NCBI RefSeq assembly: GCF_030445035.2
Contig: NC_080688.1
Location: 66,559,449 to 66,623,448 of the forward strand
Reading direction: 5' to 3'
Length of the DNA: 64,000 nt
From: Dasypus novemcinctus
Taxonomy: Eukaryota > Chordata > Mammalia > Cingulata > Dasypodidae
This document shows, one piece after another, positions 8,745 to 21,619 of this stretch. The first letter of the stretch is position 1. The number at the start of each line of letters is the position of its first letter. A program made the position numbers and the translations under genes. Under the pieces are notes generated by a model, which saw only the letters and a list, made by a program, of their open reading frames with translations, was not told the DNA's origin and did not search any database.

Positions 8745-10440
8745 TCTGGTACCCATGGCTACGGTGAGGACCAGGTAACACTAGACAAGCTTGTAAAACA
8801 CAAAACACATAGGACTTTTTAGTGTAAAAAATTAAGTTAGAAAGATAGTAGATCCTGAGAAGAAGACTGCTCTTCTAGGCCAGAACTAACCTAGGAGTCG
8901 AAAATGAGCACACCTAGGAGGTTACGTAATTTCTCTGGAAGAATGATCTGTATGATGGTGTGTAATAGTTCTGATGTTAAGTTAAAGCACTTGGTATTTG
9001 TTGAGTGCTATTTCAACTCAACACAAGGTAAGGCAGCCGTGAAACCAAAGAGCACCCGACATTGAGTCAGACTTAAATTTTATTTGGATTTATGAGCTGG
9101 GGAGATTTTCCAGTGGCGGCAATCTGGAGAATGGAATTAGCACTCTGCAAAGAGGCAGGAAAATGAGGGGTGATATAAGGGTTTTAGTATAAAAACTTTC
9201 CGTAGGGAATGAGGACAGTTTCTGCTGGGGTCCTGTGACGTGCACACACGGGATCTGGAGATGTTATCACGTACACAGGGATGAACTTCACCACTTTGAG
9301 GAGATTATGGTTTACGATACCATCTCTACATTCTCTCCCCTCCGGGGAGGGTTGTTATCCTTTAACTTATGTCCAGGTCACTTAGGCAGCTATGTACTGT
9401 GCACTTAGGGGGAACCCAGAGCCTGGGTCCCCACGAGTGCTAACCCTGAGCTGTATCATCTCATTTAATTTCATAACAATTCTTTGACCTCTGGACAGAC
9501 TTTGGAAGTCACTCAAGCACCCAACACTCAAAGCTACTAAGGTTCGGCAAACACCTGCTGCCTCACCGAATGTTGTACCATTTTCTTCCTGGGGCTAATA
9601 GTCCAAATGATTATATCTGACAGTGTTAAAAATGCAACCAAGACTGTGCCCTTAGTGAGAAAGATAGTAGGTGGTTTGGTCATGAAGCATGGCTGAGACA
9701 GGGCAAGCAGTTACTGAAATTCTGCAGCCGTTTAATTTTGATGAAACTCTCATGGGGTTTAGCAAATTTTCCTTTTTCTCCTTTGGAACCTGGGTCTTTT
9801 TGTCCACTCAGAATGCTCCAACATCCTGCTCCAGTTGAGTCAAGTTTGCTTCTCACTATGACCCAACAAACTCAACTCTAAATGTCCTCTTCCTTTCCTA
9901 GGCCACATACAGTTGACACAGCCTCGAAGCTCAGCTGAAGTGTCACCTTTTCCTAGAGACCTTCCTCCACAGCGATAACAAGCTTTGTCCTTTTCGAAAA
10001 CCCCAGAGCAGCAAAGGCTTGGCTCCTGAGTATAGCTTCTATAGTACCACCCTCCTTCAAGCCCCTCCAAATAAACATAAAATTGAAATCAAATCAGCAG
10101 ATTGGTTATTCACGTGCAGCCTGAAGACACTCTCTCTAAGCCCTGTCTCCCAACCAGGACGCTGCTCTAAAACCCAAACTTCACAGGAATTCTGGAGTCT
10201 TCTTAGCATAGCAGGAAGGCAGTTCACCCCACTTGTTTATATGTAGCACAGCATTAGGTTAAATGCTGTCTTGTGTTGTTCTCAATCATTTCTTATCTCT
10301 AGGTCTTGTTCTTGAACAAGGCTGTTCAAGAAATTTTGCCATATTTATTTTGTATGCCCCAAAGGGTCTAGCCGAGGGCTTGATATAGACAAGAGAACAC
10401 TAGTGACCAAAGATTTTTTGGGGTGAAAAAATATATTTCC
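8745..10440. other. Mostly unclassified; weak L2 at about 9860-10000
   Basis: No exon recognised. 'ctcagctgaagtgtcaccttttcctagagaccttcc' at about 9930 resembles the L2 segment before its 3' end. The remainder, including 9060-9370, is not assigned. Confidence 0.35.
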
Positions 10441-10606
10441 TTTATTGTTTTCCTCTCTCTTTTTCAAAAAAAACTTACTATGAAATAAATTCAAGCTTAC
10501 AAGATACTATCAAAAATAATACAAATACCATACAGAGAACTGCAACATACCCTCACTTCCCCAAATACCCAGATTCATGAATTTTAACATTTTGACAATT
10601 TTCTCA

Positions 10607-10608
<2 letters not shown>

Positions 10609-10662
<54 letters not shown>

Positions 10663-10665
10663 ATC
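10609..10665 (+). repeat. (TATC)n microsatellite
   Basis: About 13 uninterrupted TATC/CTAT units, then TATCATCTATCT. It lies in the half-L1-like element; the sister copy at 36390 has only a few degenerate units (CATCTATCTATTTATCC) at the corresponding place. Confidence 0.95.
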
Positions 10666-11637
10666 TATCTTCTGAACATCTGAGAGCAGGTTACACACAT
10701 CATACTCCTTGAACACATAATAATTCCATATATATTTCCTATGAACAAGGATATCCACTTACACGATCTCCTTAAATGCAGTAATCAAGTTCAAGAAATT
10801 TAGCATTGATATAAAGCTTACAGTCCATATTCCAATTTTTTCTTATGTCCCAAAAACATCCTTTTGAACCTTTTCTCCTCCATTTTTCAGATCCCATCCA
10901 GTATCATGTATTGCATTTAATTGTCATCATCTCTTTAGTTTCTCTAGCTTTTTAAAATTGTGTAAGCATATATACAACATGTATCTTCCATCCCAAACCC
11001 TCCCAAGCATACCATTCAGTGGGATTAATCACATTCACAATGTTGCAACACATTTGCCACTATCCATTTCTAGAACTTTTCCTTCACCCCAAACAGAAAC
11101 TCTCACTCATTTTGTATTAATTTCCCATTTTCCCTGCTCCCCATCCCCTCATAACGTATTTGTCTCTAAGAGTTTTCATATCCTCTGATATTTTCTTTGT
11201 GGTTACCATAGGACTTAAATTTAACATTCTAAATGAATAACAATATTATTTGCTTTGATACCAACTTAACTTCAACAGCATACATAAACTGCTCCTATAC
11301 CTCTCTGCCCCCCACCTTTATGTTCTTGTCACAAATTACATGTTTATACATTATGAGTCAAAAACTGTTGCTGAATTATTACTTTTTATGCATTTCCTGG
11401 AGAAAGTAAGAAGTGGAGTTACAAATAAAAAATACAATATTGATATTTATATATACACAAGTCATTATTTTTACTGGAGATCTTTATTTCTTCAGGTGGC
11501 TTCAGTCAAGTGTCTGGTCTCCTTTCCTTTCAACCTGAAGAACTCCCTTTAGCATTTCTTATGAGGCAGGTCTAGCGGTGATGAACTCCCTCAGCTTTTG
11601 TTTATCTGAGAATGTCTTAATTCCGCTCTCATTTTTG

Positions 11638-12020
11638 TTTTTTTGTTTTTTTGTTTTTAAGATTTATTTATTTTATTTAATTTCCCCCCCTCCCCTGGTT
11701 GTCTGTTCTTGGTTCTATTTGCTGTGTCTTATTTCTTTGTCCGCTTCTGTTGTCATCAGCGGCACGGGAAGTGTGGGCGGCGCCATTCCTGGGCAGGCTG
11801 CACTTTCTTTTCACGCTGGGCGGCTTTCCTCACGGGCGCACTCCTTGTGCGTGGGGGCTCCCCCACGCGGGGGACACCCTTGCGTGGCACGGCACTCCTT
11901 GCGTGCATCAGCACTGCGCATGGCCAGCTCCACACGGGTCAAGGAGGCCCGGGGTTTGAACCGCGGACCTCCCATATGGTAGACGGATGCCCTAACCACT
12001 GGGCCAAAGTCCGTTTCCCA
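11638..12020 (-). mobile_element. DAS-SINE, short-body subfamily
   Basis: Flanked by a perfect 16-bp duplication TCCGCTCTCATTTTTG (11622-11637 and 12021-12036). The tail is the poly-T/AAGATTTATTTATTT at its left end. The body lacks about 47 bp normally found between the CGGCACGGGAA and GTGTGxGCGGCGCCATTCC blocks; this gap is shared with the copies at 35791 and 61738. Confidence 0.95.
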
Positions 12021-13352
12021 TCCGCTCTCATTTTTGAAAGACAGTTTTGCCAGATACAGAATTCTTGGTTGGCAATTTTTTTTGCTTTAAATATGCCTTC
12101 TTGCCTCCATGGTTTCTTATAAGAAATAAACACATAATCTTATTGAGGCTTCCTTGTATGTAACACTTTGCTTTTCCCTTGGGGCTTTCAGAATTATCAC
12201 TTGACCTTTGGTATTTGACAGTTTGATTATAACGTGGCACATTGTGAGTCTTTTGGGGTTTATTCTGTTTGAAGTTTGTTGAGCATTTGGGAAGTTTTCT
12301 GCCACTACTTCTCTGAATATTCTCTCTATTCCTGTCTTTGTCTTCTCCTGGAAACTCCCACTATGTGTATATTGATATGCTTGATGGGGTCCCACAGATT
12401 TCTTAGGCTCTGTTTGCTTTTCTTCATTCTTTCTTCCTTCTGCTCCACAGACCAGATACTTCCAACTGTCTTTTTTTCAAGTTCTCTGAGTCTGTCTTCT
12501 GCAAGCTCATGTTTTCCTTTAAGTCTTTGGGCATATCTAGGACCATTTTTTCAAAGTCTTTATCTAGTACGTCCCAGATATGGTCCCCCTTGTTAATGGT
12601 TTTTAGTGCTTTAACTGTCTACTTTGCCTGTGCCATCACTTCCTATTACTTTGTATGTTTTGTAATGTTTTGTTCAAAGCTGGACATTTTGATATTTTAA
12701 TGTGTTATTTCTCAGTTTAGACTCTGAGGCATCTGTTCCTTAAGCTTAAATCCAACCAGGGTCATGATATAGCTTTCCTTGAATACCAGGAGTTAGCAAA
12801 ACAAAGAAAACACACTCCCAGTCTTTGCTGATTGACCTGTGTGAGTGCTGTTCTTCAGAGTTTCTCAATACAATGAGTTTAGAGGTCAAAGTTTAGGAAC
12901 TCGCCTCAGCCAGTCTGAGCATGCCTCTCGTCCTGGGCACAAACTGACTTCCACAAAGGCTGCACCATTTTATATTCCCACCAACAGCGAAAGAGTGTTC
13001 CTATTTCTCTGCATCCTCTCCAGCATTTGTAGTTTTCTATTTTTTAAATAAATAATGGTCATTCTGTAAGACATGAAATGAAATCTCATTGTAGTTTTGA
13101 TCTACAGTTCCCGAATAGCTAGTGATATTGAGCATATTTTCATGTGCCTTTTGGCCATTTGTATATCCTTTTTGGAAATGTTTTTTTCAGTCTTTTGCTC
13201 ATTTTTTAATTGTGTTGCTTGTCTTTTTGTCCTTAAGTTGTATGATATCTTTATAAAAGATGGATATCAAACTCTTATTGGATATGTGGTTTCTAAAAAT
13301 TTTCTCCCACTGAGTGGGCTGCTTTTTAATTTTTTTTTTTGCAAAGTCTTTT

Positions 13353-13446
13353 TTGTTGTTTTTGTTAGGAGGTACTGGGGATTGAACACAGGACTTCGTA
13401 CATGGGACGCAAGTGCTCAACCACTTGAGCTACATCCACTCCCCTG
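13353..13446 (-). mobile_element. Short tRNA-derived SINE
   Basis: A 94-bp element. On the minus strand it reads GGGGAGTGGATGTAGCTC, then GTTCAATCCCC (B box), then CCTCCTAACAAAAACAACAAA. It is flanked by a 12-bp duplication GYAAAGTCTTTT (13341-13352, 13447-13458; one mismatch). It is a single tRNA-like unit without the long DAS body. Confidence 0.9.
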
Positions 13447-16400
13447 GTAAAGTCTTTTGAAGAACAAAAGTGTTTAAATTTGAGGAGGCCACATTTATCT
13501 ATTTTTTCTCTCATTGCTCATGCTTTGGGTATAAAGTTTAAGAAACCACCACCTACCAAAGTATCTTGAAGGTATTTCCCCATATTTTCTTCTAGGAATT
13601 TTATGGTTCAAGCTTTTATGTTTAGGTCCTTGATCCATTTTTAGTTAATTTGTATAAAGTGTGAGACAAGGGTCTTCCTTCTTTCTTTTCGATATGGTTG
13701 TCCAGTTCTCCCAGCACCACTTGTTGACTAGACTATTCTGACCCATCTGGGTGGGTTTGATAGCCCTGTCAAAAGTCACTTGACCATAGATGTGAGGTGA
13801 ACTCTCAATTCCATTCATCAATATGTCTCTCTTTATATCAGTACCTTGCTGTTTTTACCTCTTTGCTAAGTAGTATGTTCTAAAGACAGGAAGTAAGAAT
13901 CCTCCAATTTTGTCCTTTTTAAAGACATTTTTGGCTATTTGGGGAAATACACCCTTTCAAATAAATTTGATGATTGGCTTTTCCATTTCTGCAAAAATGC
14001 TGTTGGGATATTTATCAGAATTGTATTGATTCTGTAAATCAATTTGAGTAGAACTGACATTTAGTCTTCCAATCCATGAATTAGAATGTCCTTCTATTTA
14101 TTTAGGTCTTCTTTGGTTTCTTTAGCAATGTTTTATAGTTTTCTGAATTCAGGTCCTTTATGTCCTTGGTTAAGTTTATTCCTAAATATTTGATTCTTTC
14201 ACTTGTTTAGTAGCTTTGTTGTGGATTTTCTAGGTATAGGATCATATCAGCAAATTGCAAACGTTTTACTTCCTTTCCTGTTTGGGTGCCTTTTATTTTT
14301 TTCTTGCCTAACTGCTCTAACTAGAATTTCTAGCACAATACTGAATAACAGTGGTTACAGTGGGCATCCTTGTCTTGTTCCCTAAATTAGCAGGAAAGCT
14401 TTCAGTCTTTCACCATTGAGTACAATGTTTTCTGTGGGTTCTTACAGGCACTTTATCATGTTAAAATTTCCTTCTATTTATATCTTGCAGAGTGTTTTTA
14501 TCAAGAAAAGATGCTGTATTTTGTCATATGCCTTTTCTGCATCAATCTAGATGATCTTGTTATTTTTCTTCTTCAATTTATTAATGTGGTATATGAAACT
14601 GATTGATTTTCTTGTGCTGAACTTCTCTTGCATACCTGGGATAAAACCTACTTGGTCATGGTGTATACTTCTTTTAATGTGCTTTTGGATTCAATTAGAA
14701 AATATTTTGTCAAAGACTTTTCATCTATGTTCATTAGAGAAATTGGTCTGCAAATTTCCTTTTTGTAGCATCTTTATCTGGCTTTGGTATTAAGGTGATG
14801 CTAGCTTTATAGAAAAAATTTGATAGCGTGTTCTTCTGTTCAATTTTCTGGAAGAGCTTGAGTGAGATTGGTATTAAATCTTCTTTGAATGACAGGTAGA
14901 ATTTCACCTGTGAAGCCATCTGGTCCTGGGCTTTTCATTTTTGAGAGGTTTTTGATGACTTTTTCAATCTCTTTACTTGTGATTGGTTTGTTGAGGTCTT
15001 TTATTTCTTCTAGGGTTGGTGTGGGTTATTTGTTGTTTCTAAGAATTTGTCCATTTCTTCTACATTGTTTAGTTTGTTGGTGTACAGTTGTTCATAGTAT
15101 ACCCTTATGATGTCTTTTATTTCTGTGGGGTCAGTGGTAATGTCCTCCCCCTCTCATTTCTGATTGTATTTATTTGCTTCGTTTTTCTCTTTTCCTTTGT
15201 TAATCTGGCTAAGGGTTTGTTGATTTTGTTGATTTTCTCAAGAACCAACTTTTGGTTTTGTTGATTCTAGTATTTTTTTTCTTCTCAATTTCATTTATTT
15301 ATGCTCTAATCTTGATTTCTTTTCTTCTGCTTGCTTTGGGATTACTTTCTGTTGTTTTTCTAGTTCCTTCAGGTGTGCAGTTAGGCCTTTGATTTTAAGT
15401 CTATCTTCTTTTTTAGTGCATGCATTGAGGGCTATAAATTTCCCTCAGCACTGCTTTTGTTGTATCCCTGAGGTTTTGAGATGTTGTGTTCTCATTTTCA
15501 TTCATCTCAAGATATTTACTGATTTCTCTTGTAATTTCTTCTTTGACCCACTGATTATTTGAGTGTTTTTCACCTATTATTGATTTCCAACTTCATTCCA
15601 TTATGATCAGAGAGAGTACTTTGTATAATTCCAATCTTTTAAAATTTATTGAGACATGTTTTGTGACCCAACATATGATCTATCTAGAGAAAGATCTATG
15701 AGCACTTGGGAAAAATGTATATTCTGCTTTTGGGGGTGTTAATGTTCTATAAATGTCTGTTAGGTCGAGTTCATTTATCATAGTTTTCAAGCTGTTTCCT
15801 AATTAACCCTCAATCCAAATGTTCTATCCAATATTGAGTGTGGTGTATTGAAGTCTCCAAATATTATTGTAGAGGTGTTCATTTTTATCCTCAGTTTTGC
15901 CAATTTGCGTCCCATGTATTTTGGCAAACCCAGGTCAGGTGCATAAATATTTATTAGTATTTCTTCCTGGTGTACTGTTCATTTTATTATTATATGATCA
16001 CCTTTTTCATCTCTTAGAACAGTTTTGCATTTAAAATCTATTTTGTCTGATCACTACTCCAGATTTTTTGGTTACTATTTGCATGGAATATCTTTTTTCA
16101 GCTTTTCAACCTTTCACTTTCAGTCTGATTGTGTCCTTGCATCTAATGTGAGTCTCTTGTATACAGCATATAGATGGCTCATGTTTTATTTATTTATCCA
16201 TTCTGTCAGTCTATGTCTTTTGATTGGGGAATTCAATCTATTAACTATCAATGTATTACTCTAAAGGTATTGCCTACTTCATCCATTTTATCCTTTGGCT
16301 TTCCATTGTCATAACTTACTATTTCTGTCTTTTTACCCTTTAATTTACCCTTCCTAATAATCCTCATTTCTACTCTCTTCTCCAAGCCTCTCTCCCTTGT

Positions 16401-17078
16401 CTTTTCCTTTCAGACTGCAGCACTTCTTGTAGTATCCCTGGTAAATTCAGTCTCTTGGTGACAAACTCAATAATTGTTTATCTGTGAAGATGTTAAACTC
16501 ACCCTCATTTTTGAAGGAGAGTTTTGACAGATAAAGAGTCCAGGTTGTCAGTTTTTCTCTTTCAGAACTGTAAATACAACATATCACTTTCTTCTCATCT
16601 TCATGGTTTCTGATGAGAGATCAGCACTTAATCTTATTGAGCTTCCCTTGTATGTGATGTATTGTTTTCTCTTTCTGATTTCAAAAAAAATTCTATCTCT
16701 GGCATTTTACATTCTGAAGAGTAGATATCTCAGAGCAGGTCTATTTGGATTTATTTTTTAGGGTGTGTTGTCCTTCATATTTATGTCTGAAATGTGTTCA
16801 TATTTATGTCTTTCATAAAGGTTGGGAAATTTTCAGTCATTTCCTCAAATATTCTTTCTACATCTTTTTCCATTCTCTTCTCTTTCTGGGAAACCCTATA
16901 ATGGGTATGTTTATGTGTTTCATGCTGTTATTAAATTCCCTGAGACCCTGTTCACTTTTTCCATTCTTTATGTTCTTTCCACTCTTTGTTCTTTATTTTC
17001 TAGTTCAGATGCTCTGTCTTCTAATTCACTTACTTTGTCCTCAGTCAATTCACATCTGCTGTTTTATGCTTCTAATGT

Positions 17079-17183
17079 TGCTGCTGCTGCTGCCACTGTT
17101 GTTGTTTTGGAGGCTCCAGGAATTGAACCCAGGACCTTATACATGGGAACAGGCATTCAACCAACTGAGTAATACTGGCTACC
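17079..17183 (-). mobile_element. Short tRNA-derived SINE
   Basis: Single tRNA-like unit on the minus strand with B box GGTTCAATTCC. TCTAATGT is duplicated at 17071-17078 and 17184-17191. A (GCT)n-type stretch, the reverse of an AGC-rich tail, marks its 3' end. Confidence 0.8.
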
Positions 17184-18139
17184 TCTAATGTATTTTTAAT
17201 CTCATCCACTGTGTCTTTCATTCCCTGTTAGTTTTCTTTGCAGGTTTAAAAATTGTTCTTTATATTCATCCAGTGTTTCTTAATATCCTTTATCTATAGC
17301 CATATTTTCCTTCAACTCCTTAAATTGATTTAGGAATTTTATGTTAACATCTTTAATTAGTAGTTTTAAATTTGTTCTCTTGGCTGGCCCATATCTTTCT
17401 GTTTCTTAGTATGGCTTGCAATTTTTTGCTGATGTCTAGGCATCTGATTATGTTGGTGACTTTACCCTGTTGGGCAATTTCTCTCTCTTGCATAGTGGTT
17501 TTATTTCATGGCTCTTGTTTGATTTTTGAATCAACTTTTTCTAAAACCTTAATACTGTCTTGCTTAAGTTATCAAAACAGGGCCAAGGACCTACTAATGG
17601 GAAGCAGACCAGATCCATTGGGGCCTGGGAATAGGGACAGGAGATACAGGCCTTGTCATCCTTCACTTTCTGAGTCTGCCATCAGATGGCATTCTTTGGC
17701 AAATCTTTCCACAGAGGTGGATCTTTCAGTTCCTGTTGGCTGGAGTTTCTGAACTAGCTAGAAGAACCACAATTCAAAGCAGGGCCCTGCTGATTAAACT
17801 CACCAAAGAGAAGTCACACAACCCTCCCTACCTTCCCTCTTCCCAGAGAGGAATATGCCTGCTCCCCTCTCAGTTGGTCACTGTCAGCCGCAGGTGTCAC
17901 CAAGGTTATTTGTCTTGAGAGTGGGGGAATGGGTGTTATTCCCAGGAATGGGTGCTAGTAACTCACTGTTTTCCTTTTGGCCTCTTATTCTCTCTGTCCC
18001 CAGTCCCTCCTGGATGATGAACACGGCACTTTCCTGGTCTGCAGATCCCCAAACAAGCTCCCTCAGACAGTTTCTGCCCTTCCTCCCTTTTGTAAGAGTT
18101 CTGAGCCCTGCCTGACCTACTCCAATGCCGTCTTCTGAG

Positions 18140-20440
18140 AATTCCCTACTTAATATGTTTTTGAGGTCCATCCATGATGCTGAGTGCATCAGTAGCTTCA
18201 TCTTTCATTGTTGAGTAGTACATTGTAAGGATACACCAAATATTATTTATCTACTCACTAGTTGAGGGACACTTGGATTATTTTGGATTATTTTGGGGGT
18301 CTTAAAACCAATGTGGACATGAACATTCACATACATTTCTTTGTGCAAACATATGTTTTCATTTCTCTTGGGTAGAGTCTTAGAAGTGGAATTGCTCAGT
18401 CATATGGTAACTGTATGCTTAACTTTTTAAGAAGATGCATAACATCTTTCTAAAATGGGTATATCATTTTGCATTTCCACTAACAATGTATGAAGTTTCT
18501 GCTTTCACAGCATTTGTAATAGCCATTCTAGTGAGTGTATATACTATCTTGTTGTGGCTTTAATTTGCATTTTCTTAATGACTAATGATGTTAAGAATTT
18601 TTTCATGTGTTTATTAGCCATTCAGATATCTTGTTTTGTGAATACAAATGTTTTCCTACATTTTCTAATTGGGCTCTTTGTCTTATTGTTTGATCGTGAT
18701 AATACTTTATATATTCAGGATACAAGTCTTTTATCAGATACATGATTTGCAATATTTTCTTCCATTCTAAGGCTTGTCTTTCATTTTCTTAATGGTGCCT
18801 TTTGAAGAACAAAAGTTTTACATTTTCATGTCTAATTTATCAAAATTTTCTTTCACGGATCATGCTCTTCTTGACTTACTCAAGAAATCTTTGCCTAACC
18901 CAAGATCACAAAGATATTTTCCTATTTTTTTCTTCTAGAAGTTTTAGAACTTTAGTTCTTAACATTTACTAACTCTATGGTCTAGTTTAAACTAATTTTC
19001 ATATGTAGTATGTGATAAGGGTTTTAAGTTAATTTTTCTTTCTCTTTCTTTTTTGCAAATGGACAGCACAATTTGTCAAAAAAATTGCCCATTAATCTTT
19101 GTTGAAATTCAGTTGACCGTAAATGTAAGAATTTATTCTTGGGCACTCTACTCTGCTCCACTGGGTAATCTGTCTATCCTTATATCACTACACCATAATG
19201 ATTACTATAGTCATTTACTAAATTTTGAAATCTGTAGAGTAAATCATCCAACATTTTTTTTCAAATTATTTTATCTATTTTGGGTCCTTTAAAACTTTCC
19301 ATATAATTTTTAGGATCAGTTTGTCAATTTCTACAAAAAAGGCTGCTAAGATTTTGATGAGATTGCACTAAATCTACAAATCAATTTTGGAAGAAATGCC
19401 ATCTAACAATTATGAGGCTTCCAATTCTTAAAAACACTCTTAACTCTAATCATTTAAATCTTTCATCTTCCTCAGCAATTTTTGTAGTTTTCCATGTGTA
19501 AGACTTGTGCTTCTTTTGCTAAATTTATTCCTGAGTATTTTACTCTTTTTGATGCTATTGTGAACTGTTTTCTTAATCTTAACTTTTGTATTGTACATTG
19601 CTAATATATAGAAATATATTTTATTTTTTTAGGAGGCACCAGGGATTGAAACCAGGACCTTGTACATGTGAAGCAGGCACTCAACCACTGAGGTACACCT
19701 GCTCTCCATACACATGATTTTTGTGTATTAATCTTGTAGCCTGTGTTCTTGCTAAATCACGTATTACTTCTAGTAGATTCCGATGGATTTTCTACAGTCA
19801 AGATCATGTCATTTGGAAACAGAGACAGTTTTATTTCTTCCTTTCCAATCTGGGTGCCTCTTTATATCTTTTTCTTTCTTGATTTCTCTGGTTAGTGCAA
19901 TATCCAATAGATATCGAGTGGAAGTAGTAAGAGTAGACATTCTTAATTTATTTCTAATTTAAAGAGAAAACATTCATTCTTTCACCAAAAAGTATGATAT
20001 TATCTTTTAGGTATTTTTCAAGATAAAGAAGTACCTTTTTAGTCCTAGTTTATTGAGAATAGGTATTCAATTTTGTCAAATGCTTTTTCTGCACCTATTG
20101 AGATGAACATGTGGCTTTATTCTATTAATATGGTGTATCATATAATTTGTTTTCAGTTGTGAATATGTTAAGAATTTTTACCAATGTGTTGATGAGGTAT
20201 ATTGGTCTGTTGTGTTACCTTTGTGTGTGTCTGGTATCAGGAGAATATTAGACACATAAAATGAATTGGAAAGTTCATAGTCCCTCCTGTTCTATTTTCC
20301 AAAAGAGTTTGTGGGGGGTTGGTGTTACTTCTTTCTTAAACATTTGATATAATTCACCAGGGATGCCACCTGGGACTGGGCTTTCTTTGTGGGAAGATTA
20401 TTTTTTATTACTAATCTAATATTTTTACTGGTGTAGGTCT
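18140..20440 (-). mobile_element. Ancient L1M ORF2 segment
   Basis: Plus-strand text 'gaggtccatccatgatgctg', 'agtggaattgctcagtcatatgg', 'gcatttccactaacaatgta' and later 'gatttgccacctgggactggg' is the reverse complement of L1M ORF2, C-terminus first. It is more diverged than the neighbouring L1 at 12945-18135 and carries a short SINE at about 19621-19707. Confidence 0.8.
19621..19707 (-). mobile_element. Short tRNA-derived SINE
   Basis: Minus strand reads GGAGAGCAGGTGTACCTCAG, then GGTTTCAATCCC, then CCTCCTAAAAAAATAAAAT. Single unit; no clear target duplication. Confidence 0.8.
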
Positions 20441-21470
20441 ATTAGGTGAGTTTGTAAAAAAGAATCCACCTTTGTAGGAAATATTAAAGCTTTAGAGCCT
20501 GAAAGAAAAAACCAAGCTTAGAGGAGAGTATAGAAGAAAGGCTAGCAGAAAGGGTAACCAAAAGAATAAAAGCACAGATGAAAATAAGCTATGACATATA
20601 AAAACCAAAGAATAAAATGGTGGAAGTAAATAATACACTTACAGTAATATCATACAATGTGAGTGGATTAAAATCCTCAATCAAAAGATATAGGCTGACA
20701 TAATGGTTAAAAGAAAAACATGAGCTATCCATATGCTGCTTACAAGAGACTCGCCTTAGACACAGGGATAAAAACCAGCTGAAAGTGAATGGTTGGAAAA
20801 AGATAGTCCACACAAAGAGTAACCAAAAATCAGCAGGAGTAGCTATACTAATATTGGACAAAACAGACTTTAAATGCAAAAAAGTTATAAGAGATACATA
20901 AGACCATTACATATTAATAAAAGGGACAATCCACCAGGAAGATAGAACCGTCATAAATATCTACGCACCTAACCAGGGAGCCCCAAAATACATGAGGCAC
21001 ATTCTGGCAAAACTGAAAGGAGGAATAGACATCTCTACAATAATAGCTGGAGACTTCAACACACCACTCACCTCATTAGATAGAACTAGACAGAATCAAC
21101 AAGGAAACAGAGAACTTGAAAAATATGATAAATACAAGTTAGACCCAATAGAATTATACAGAATGTTTTACCCAAATTCAGTGGGTTATACATTCTTCGC
21201 AAGTGCCCATGGATCTGTCTCCAGGATAGACTACATTTTAGGCCACAATGCAACCATGGGACCCGGCAATACCACTACTGGTTATATACCTAGAAGAACT
21301 GAGAGCAGTGACGCGAACAGACTTCTGCACACTGATGTTCACAGTGGAATTATTCATGATTGCCCAAAGTTGGAAACAACCCAGGTGTCCATCAACAGAT
21401 GAATGGATAAACAAACTATGGTGTATTCACATGAGGGAATACTATGCAGCTGTATATTTGATTAATTATG
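20441..21470 (+). mobile_element. L1 copy with ORF2 centre deleted
   Basis: The first part, from about 20615, encodes the ORF2 endonuclease domain: CLQETRLRHRD, AGVAILILDKTDFK, INIYAPNQGAPKY, IIAGDFNTPL and SRIDYILGHN are recognisable. At about 21247 the text jumps to the extreme C-terminal region of ORF2 (TTTGYIPRRTESSDANR...TTQVSINR). The frame stays open across the junction: one 136-codon frame, 20992-21402, covers both parts. Reverse transcriptase and most of the C-terminal domain, about 2.5-3 kb, are missing. Stops in the 5' part make it non-functional. Confidence 0.8.
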
Positions 21471-21619
21471 TTACATATATAAGGGCATCAGTATCTAGCC
21501 ATCTGGCCACCACTGGATTCTTAACTATTCCTAGTAAGTGGCCATCCAGTCTCTCTTTGAAGTCTTTCCATGGTAGATTCATTCTGTTTTGGGGCAGCTT
21601 TATATGAGGCTAAAATCTA
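21471..21619. other. Unclassified ancient sequence
   Basis: 'ccatccagtctctctttgaagtctttcc...gggcagctttatatgaggc' has the look of a widely distributed old mammalian repeat, but I cannot name it with confidence. Confidence 0.3.

Larger units (their letters stand above)
10445..12944 (-). mobile_element. Half-L1-like (HAL1-like) element
   Basis: Read on the minus strand, 12840-11500 matches the L1 region upstream of ORF2 (same block order as 17560-16390 in the neighbouring L1). Where ORF2 would begin, the element instead continues into a non-ORF2 3' region (11500-10445). That 3' region recurs at 36390-37520 and, inverted, at 26961-27690. An ORF1-type part joined directly to a 3' region without ORF2 is the definition of half-L1. 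A DAS-SINE (11638-12020) and a TATC microsatellite lie inside. The subfamily is not determined. Confidence 0.5.
12945..18135 (-). mobile_element. Near full-length L1 lacking its 3' end
   Basis: Minus-strand L1 with 5'UTR-like GC-richer sequence (about 18135-17560), ORF1-region sequence (17560-16390) and ORF2 (about 16300-12950). ORF2 evidence: endonuclease-domain text near 16250-15900, the reverse-transcriptase segment at 14919-14734 containing ASITLIPKPDKD, and the C-terminal segment at 13420-13199 with QPTQWEKIF. Stop codons and frameshifts abound, so it is dead. The left boundary at about 12945 cuts inside the ORF2 C-terminus without a 3'UTR or A tail, so the end was lost by deletion or by rearrangement with the half-L1-like element. 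Two short tRNA SINEs interrupt it. Confidence 0.8.

Noticed and set aside
10609..10665. CRISPR-like array
   Set aside because: Simple 4-bp microsatellite with no spacers, in a mammalian genome.
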